From Arthrobotrys musiformis (Eukaryota > Ascomycota > Orbiliomycetes > Orbiliales > Orbiliaceae): DNA of 64,000 bases. A model generated the notes under the pieces. It had not been told where the DNA came from and searched no databases. It was given only the letters and a program-made list of their open reading frames with translations. The DNA lies in contig JAVHJL010000008.1 of assembly GCA_036971715.1 (NCBI GenBank), forward strand, positions 2,170,001 through 2,234,000, read 5' to 3'. Shown here piece after piece: positions 58,526 to 64,000 of the stretch (the first letter of the stretch is position 1; each line of letters starts with the position of its first letter). A program made the translations under genes and the position numbers.

Positions 58526-59650
58526 TCAAGCCCGTTTCGGCCACTTGCATGTACTCCTCCCCACCAAATAAACTCCCCGACGATCAATCTTGACCTGGGG
58601 GTCTGTGAAGTTCCTGGAAAACTTCGGGAACAGACCGGTGCCCCAGAGATTGATCGTCATCCTCCTCTGTCTGTCCGATTGGATCCTCTCGTGAAAAGTC
58701 CGCATCTTTTTCAAGAATTGGACGTGCTTTCGAGAAAGCGGGAGACTATGCCCACCATATGCACGGAGGACCGGGGCTTCCGACATTTCGACGTCGTCAT
58801 GATCATCACAATCAATCGGAGCGTCAAACATGTCGATTTCCCGATCGACTGCGACGTGCAGAATGGCGCAAGGAGGGGCGTCCGGAAGGTCACCCTCATC
58901 CTTGTCAGTCGCGAGAACAGCAGTTGGGAAAACTGGCTGTTGTCGGACATTTTGGCTGACACCCTGTAGCGCAATGACAGGCGTGTCTTTCTCCCCTGAT
59001 ACTTGTTGAGGAGCCGCATCGGCGACGGCTTTTCTCTCTGGCTTTGGCTTCTGTGCCGCCGCACTAGCCGACTCAACCGCACCCCCGGGGGGACGCAGGA
59101 ATGGGCTAGGCGGCTGCTCATCGGCCGCAGCTGGCTCGGGAACGTCAGGGAAGACCGACGGGTTCGGAACCACCGAAGTGAAACCTTGCCCTTGGCTCCC
59201 CGGCTTGGCCGCCGCCGGGTTGGCGGAGGATGGCGCACTAGGCTCGGCCATCGCCTTCAGAGCAGCCAAAACCTCGTTGAGTTTCTCCCTCTTCTAGGGG
59301 GAGGAATCAACGGGTGATGGCTTCTCGTCAGCCGAGGCCTTACCCGGTTTGCCTACTGGGGTTTCCCAGTCCTGAGGGGCTGCCTTCTTTTCCTCCCTTG
59401 CAGCAGCCGAAATGTCCACTGGCGTCTCGGCGGTCTTAAAGACTGTGAGAGCCGGGCCAGATTCGGCTTTTGCTCGGCGGAAGGAAGGTCCGGCGACCCC
59501 TAAAAGTTCGGAATCGGGCCTGCTCCTAGAAGCAGGACCCGGTACTGAGGGCGGGATCAAGCCAGTTGGCCTGGCCCTCTTCGGCGGGGAAGGGGTTCGA
59601 GGGGCCCTTCCCTTCCCCTTTCGGTCTTGTTGGCTTGGGGAATTGTTCAT
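58526..59650 (-). CDS. disordered acidic/basic protein, family member Q
   Basis: Best model: exons 59650-59357 and 59293-58526, 353 aa, with a 63-nt intron (weak donor GTAGGC, branch CTGAC, acceptor CCCTAG). Read straight through, the frame is the same on both sides of one TAG (59296-59294). A nonsense codon in an intronless gene is therefore the alternative. The protein is Pro/Ala/Ser/Lys-rich (GKGRAPRTPSPPKRARPTG near the start). It carries two acidic motifs, EIDMFDAPIDCDD and DDVEMSEAPVLRAY, then a basic segment (SRKHVQFLKKMRTFHERIQ, later SDRQRRMTINLWG). No known domain is seen. The plan matches the two neighbours: basic/Pro-rich start, D-V-x-M-x-x-A-P motif, basic end. It is probably nuclear, and the function is unknown. 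Confidence 0.55.
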
Positions 59651-60100
59651 GGTTTGGTTTTACAATGTATTTTGTGTTGGTCAGTACAATAAACAACCAA
59701 ATAGCAACCAACAACATCAAATGCCAAAGGCTTCGATACCAGCGAGCTAAGTCAATGCAGGATGGGAATCATCATCGAAGCAGGTGATTTCAATGGTCAG
59801 GAACCATCTAGATTGCCTCGATGGAGCTTGGGGGGTGAACTTCGGGGGGGGGTGATACGTACCTTGTGTGGGTGTTGGTGAAGAAGAAAGGAAGAAGAGA
59901 AGAAAGAGAAGAAAGAGAAGAAAGGAAGAGAGAGAAGAAAGGAACAAAGAAATGAAGGAAGAGATTCAACAAAAGCCGTTGCTAGGAAACAAAGGAAATC
60001 AGATTCTATCACAGCACAGGCTTTACGCGTAGGCGGTCCCCAAAATACGCACCTCCGCTCGGCGATTTCAACCGCCGAGCCTGGACTACTGCCGTTCCGC

Positions 60101-60187
60101 AATATACGGGCCCAGGCTGTGATATACGGCCTAGACTTTGATATACGGGCCCAGACTGTGATATACGGACCCAGACTGTAATATACG
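60101..60187. repeat. 20-bp tandem repeat, about 4.4 copies
   Basis: The unit GATATACGGGCCCAGACTGT is repeated at 60101-60120, 60121-60139, 60140-60159 and 60160-60179, plus a partial copy to 60187, with one to four changes per copy. It lies about 450 bases upstream of gene Q. Confidence 0.85.
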
Positions 60188-61755
60188 TCTCCACCCAAAC
60201 ACAATGTTCCTATTTGCACGATGCACGTCTTATCCCGTATCCCAGGGCGGGCCGAGGTGCACGCCCGTTTATGTCAGGTGAATTTTATTGTTAAATTATG
60301 CATTGAGTCCGTAGCATCCCGTCCCATATACTCTCACGAAGCAAAGCTGCTATGTATTCTGCAAATTGAGTAGAATGAAGTAACTAAGTAATCTTACAAG
60401 CCTAAGCCCCATTTCTTAGTCCAAATACCACCTCCATATTACCAAACAAGTTCCATTTCCAATAGGCTCCGTCACTTAGAACATAAGTACAACCATAATT
60501 TCTCATGGTGTATGATAGGCACCGCAGCGCCAGTAGCCTGAAGCTCCCATTCTCTCCACCTACGTAATTCCATAATTACTTCCTCCTACGTAAATTATCC
60601 CCACAATGGCGCTCCAGTCTACCCTATACAGTTGTTATTTCGGGACCAGACTCGACACTGTTACACCAATAATTTGCCCAACTCCATGCCGCCAAAATCC
60701 AACATCTCTGGCGCGTTGCCTGACGTCTAAGCTCGCTTCGAGCTATCAACCAATAAGAGGTCGAGAAATTCCCAAAGTAGTAAGGAAGCCATGATCCAAC
60801 GCGCAACGCATCACATGGCGTCCGACGTAGCTCTATAGCCCCAGACCATATGTCCTTTGCATCCTCCGAAGTAGTAAATTGTATCGGCCGGTAAGCCTGC
60901 TCCATAGCAAGCTAGTGCTTAGCCGAGCCAAAGGGAGGAATTGCGTTGACCTTAGGCCCCATTACGTGCGAGTAGGAGGCCACGGGATAGGCGGAAGTCC
61001 AACCATCTCATCTGCAGATCTGCCTCCCTGCAACGCGGCTATTGGTGATGTATTCGGCGTCTTAATAGCAACGAGATAAGTTGCGATCGTGGGTATATAT
61101 ACTGGGTTCAATTGAGATATGAGAAGCGCGACGTGAGTATCAGTAAGCGGTTCCGGGGACGAGTATCGGGAGTAAAGGTCGGAACGGCTGTCGCAAAGAG
61201 GATCAAGCTGCTGTTCCCTGTTTCAATTCTTCAATTAGCTAAACTATTTATAATATATATAGAAAGACTGGAGTGTACTAGAGGCTTGTTGTCGACTGCG
61301 GCGGCATACCAGGGTTGAATCCTAGGCCATCGCATTGTCAATAGATTGTATTCGAATACAGCAGACACTGTGGCAAGTCTGCTTGCCGGATAGGACCCAG
61401 ATGCCCCTAAGGCGATTCCACCAAGTTGCGATGCCATTGGTGGCTTTCCAGCGAGGAGATATCAATTGCTGGAGACGTAAGGAAGGCCGGATAGGTAGGA
61501 GTATTGACATAGGATTGATGAATGATGCTTCGGTTTCGCTCGCTTCGAACACTCGTAGATTGACAATGCAGCGATAGTCCAGGGGTTGAGGGATCGAGTA
61601 AGGGGGTAGCTTGAGATGCAGGTGGGGATCGTCTGGTATGACGCGGTGAGAATTTGGAGGTGGTGGGGTGCGTTGACGTCTACCGCCGTGAGAATTCAAA
61701 ATATTGCTTTTTTGGCACTTTGCTATAATATTTTCCCTCGTCCCCAACTTCGGAC

Positions 61756-61764
61756 TATAAAAGG
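61756..61764 (+). promoter_or_regulatory. TATA box and pyrimidine tract, likely promoter of gene R
   Basis: TATAAAAGG is followed 30-40 bases later by a (TTTC)n/TTCC tract and a CA-rich leader (TCACAACTCTC...). This is a classic fungal core promoter. The next protein start that fits is 62681. Confidence 0.5.
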
Positions 61765-62680
61765 AACCTCTCTCTCAGCAATCTTCTTTCTTTCTTTCTT
61801 TCTTCCTTCCTCTTCACAACTCTCTCACACCACATCTCACCGCTACCAACAACTGTTCCAACAATCTTACCATCAAGCTATCAAACGTACGTAAGTCCAT
61901 TACATCAATCAATTGATATCTTCATCCTTCTATCTTCTATCTTCTCCTCTCCTTCTTCCTCTTCTTACTCTTGCATCCCCTCAATCCTGTTTTTTGTTCT
62001 TGTTCTCCTCGTTCCTGTCCTTAAACGCGTCCAATTCATCAAAAAGACGTTGCTGTTCCACCTCCAAGGTAACTATCAGGTATTACCCCACAACTTTCCA
62101 TCTCCCTCCGTAGACGCGTAGCCTCCTTACGGTCTTGGGATCTTGCTTCTGGCTTCATGCTCGTTGCGAAGTACCTCGACCTTGGATTACCATAGAACGC
62201 TGCTCGAAAGTTTTCTGACGTCATTTTGGCCGAGAACGCTGCTCGGTGCAAGTGTCTGCTACCTCGACCAAGGGAGGCGGCTGCTCGTTACACAAATACC
62301 TTATCCCACACAAAGCCCTGCACTCTTCCCCTACATTGCAAGTTGCTTACATCGTACTTTAGCTATCTATTTCCCACTGCTAGCTTGTTATTTCCTGCCG
62401 AGAATTTATTCGAAGGTCTCCATTGAAAAGCTACTGCGGAATCTCATTGCCGAGCACTCAACAAAAGACGTTGCTGAGGAAATCTCGTTGCTACGAACTC
62501 TGCCCTAAACCTTTGACCTCTTAACTTCGAGTCCAGGTGTGACCTCTACCCTGTAAAACTCATCTTTTCTCATCATACCTTCATCCTCTATCTTCATCTT
62601 CATCTACAAGTTCCATACTAATCATCATCACTCTACGCAGAATACCATACCATACCAAACCATACCATACCACGATCACC

Positions 62681-63663
62681 ATGGCACGACGACCGAGATA
62701 CGGTGTCGTGGTTGACGGTGCCAGCGCGCCTGCTTCACCAGCGGCGTCCAGCGGCAACAGCGGCGATGGCAAGCTTCCGAGGTAACTATCTACAAATTTA
62801 ATCGTCCCTCCCCTTATAACTATCAACAACACAGTACTAACATATTGTCATCTAGCCGCTCGGCCTCTCTGGTGAGCGCAGAAGTTGAAGCCCAATTCAA
62901 GGGCTACCTTCTCGCAGCCCAGAAGGCCGATGAAGAGGCAAGGAAGAGCAAGCCCAGTTCCACCGGATGGGCTTCGCCGCCGTCGACTCCGAAGACCAAA
63001 GCGAGTGCTGTTGGTCAGAACGCCCCTGCCCGCAATAAGGGGAAAGGAAAGGGGGTCGTTACACAGTCCGAGGCAAAGAAGCTCGGCGCTGAACAATGGC
63101 TGGCTTTGCCGGCCGGCGTTAAGCTTGCCGATGCTTTCGAGCCAAAGGGCCTTGTAACGCCCCCGCCTGAGGCCGAAGAGCAGGAGCGTAAGCCGAATGG
63201 AGGTCCACGGATGATTAAGGTCTATGACTACCCGAGACCCTCGCAGCCTGCTTTTAAGCCAACGGACGCCCAAGTACCCGTAAGCGCTCCTAATCCTCCC
63301 CCGGCTCTGATCCCTGTTACCACTGCGCCCGTAAGAGTAATCAGGAAACCAAGAGCTCCCCAGTACCGAGCTCAGTGCCAGTCTTCTAAGCCAAAGGAGC
63401 CAAGAGTGGTACCACCTATCGTCCATCTCCCAGTTGAGATGGAAGATGTGGTTTACCACAAAAACCCGAAAATAGAGTATCGCGATTTCGACGGCGACGT
63501 CGTTATGCAAGATACCTATGAGGCTCCACTGGAAGTACCAAAGAAGCTGGATGCAGTACTGGGGCAGCGACGTTTCAAGCGCTCGAAGCAGAAGGGTAAG
63601 ATATCAGCCAGGGTGATTAAGATGGCAGAGGAGGAGATCAAAAGAATGCGCAGGTCCTCGTAG
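62681..63663 (+). CDS. disordered acidic/basic protein, family member R
   Basis: Two exons, 62681-62781 and 62856-63663, phase-2 intron, 302 aa. The start follows a good context (GATCACCATGGC). Exon 1 ends GNSGDGKLP. Exon 2 opens with a helical segment (SAEVEAQFKGYLLAAQKADE) and then a Lys/Pro/Ala-rich stretch (ARNKGKGKGVV). A block WLALPAGVKLADAFEPKGL, a Pro-rich middle and an acidic motif (EYRDFDGDVVMQDTYEAPLE) follow, ending in a basic helix (GQRRFKRSKQKGKI, EEIKRMRRSS). No known domain is seen. Acidic motif, basic end and phase-2 first intron are shared with P, and the GKGKG/Pro style with Q. It is likely nuclear or RNA/DNA-associated by charge pattern only. A degenerate tandem array begins ~90 bases after the stop. 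Confidence 0.65.
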
Positions 63664-63754
63664 AGAAGACGAAAGTGAAGGCCCGCCGGACTGGGTAAGC
63701 TTATTATTATTGTCACGCCGTTGGTCCCGGGACGACCGAAAACTCGTCCTACCT

Positions 63755-64000
63755 GCAGAGGTGTGTGGTTCACATCTAGAAACAAAAAAACTCCTCGTCC
63801 GGGAAGAGGTTAAACTCCACGCAGAGGTGCTGGCCACATCTATAAACAAATGGCCCCTCCTTCCAGGATGAGGTTAAACTCCATGCAGAGAGGAGAGAAC
63901 CTCTATAAACAATCGGTTACCTGGAAACCAAGTTCTTGACAGAGGGGAGTGAAAAACTCCCATACTTCGGGCAAAGTGGAGACAACCTCTAGAAACAAAC
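63755..64000. repeat. diverged tandem array, 55-66-bp unit, continuing past the window
   Basis: Units begin GCAGAGG or similar at 63755, 63821 and 63885, and ACAGAGG at 63940. Each contains ACATCTATAAACAA or CCTCTAGAAACAA. The first two end in GAGGTTAAACTCCA. The array lies in the 3' flank of gene R and runs to the window edge. Confidence 0.7.

Larger units (their letters stand above)
59651..62680. other. 3-kb divergent spacer with short repeats and a long leader
   Basis: Contains a GAAAGAAGA-rich tract (59881-59947), the 20-bp tandem array at 60101-60187, and a TATA box at 61756 followed by a TTTC-rich stretch. A leader of about 900 nt then runs to the next start codon at 62681. A strong donor (GTAAGT at 61891) suggests a 5'-UTR intron. 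Frames inside the leader (for example 62143-62508) show no domain. Confidence 0.5.

Noticed and set aside
58310..58969. 219-codon open frame on + antisense to gene Q
   Set aside because: Overlaps a better supported minus-strand gene. It has mixed composition and no motif, and no fitting promoter.
61322..61747. 141-codon frame on - before gene R
   Set aside because: Overlaps the TATA-box region of gene R's promoter. No domain, and Pro/Arg-rich without a pattern.
62848..63510. 220-codon open frame on - antisense to gene R
   Set aside because: Opposes a well-spliced plus-strand gene. Trp/Leu/Arg-rich composition is typical of antisense artefacts.
1..64000. CRISPR arrays, bacterial operons, phage or viral genes
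   Set aside because: Intron-rich fungal genes throughout; no regular spacer-repeat array and no viral protein recognised.

Overview
The window reads as nuclear DNA of a filamentous ascomycete. Most genes are split by short GT-AG introns (about 50-90 nt) with CTAAC/CTGAC-like branch sites, and the families present are typical of Pezizomycotina: a PTH11-type receptor, GLEYA adhesin, PL3 pectate lyase, Kre9/Knh1-like wall protein, Dal5-family transporter and F-box protein. A secreted two-domain GLEYA adhesin and the low-complexity proteins near the right end would suit Orbiliomycetes (nematode-trapping fungi), but that placement is an inference. All gene models come from reading splice sites and reading frames by eye; no database was searched.

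Left part (0-20 kb): a possible 34-aa hydrophobic peptide, a thioredoxin-like protein without CxxC, a GLEYA adhesin (4 exons), a 7-TM PTH11-like receptor (4 exons), a PL3 pectate lyase (5 exons), acireductone dioxygenase of the methionine salvage pathway (3 exons), an F-box protein, and a membrane-anchored aspartic-protease-like protein whose first catalytic Asp is missing and whose frame is broken by one base. Secretion, sensing and surface functions dominate.

Middle part (19-42 kb): a taurine/sulfonate dioxygenase (Jlp1-like) is divergently arranged with a Dal5-family anion transporter, which together look like a sulfonate-sulfur uptake and use module. Then come a soluble tandem ABC ATPase, a helical orphan, a poorly resolved coiled-coil locus, a microbial-type PARG protein with an RGG tail, a four-TM orphan (5 exons), a Ser/Thr-rich Kre9-like single-pass membrane protein, a 4.2-kb gene-free stretch, and an ELO fatty acid elongase.

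Right part (42-64 kb): one Cys/His-rich orphan, then about 10 kb with no convincing gene but with relics of a short dispersed inverted-repeat family and a GC-rich nested hairpin. The last 10 kb holds three genes for disordered proteins that share one plan: a Ser/Pro/Ala-rich body, an acidic D-x-D-V-x-M-x-x-A-P type motif, and a strongly basic C-terminus. Diverged tandem repeat arrays lie between and after them. This cluster with its arrays is the least explained part of the window and the best candidate for something undescribed.
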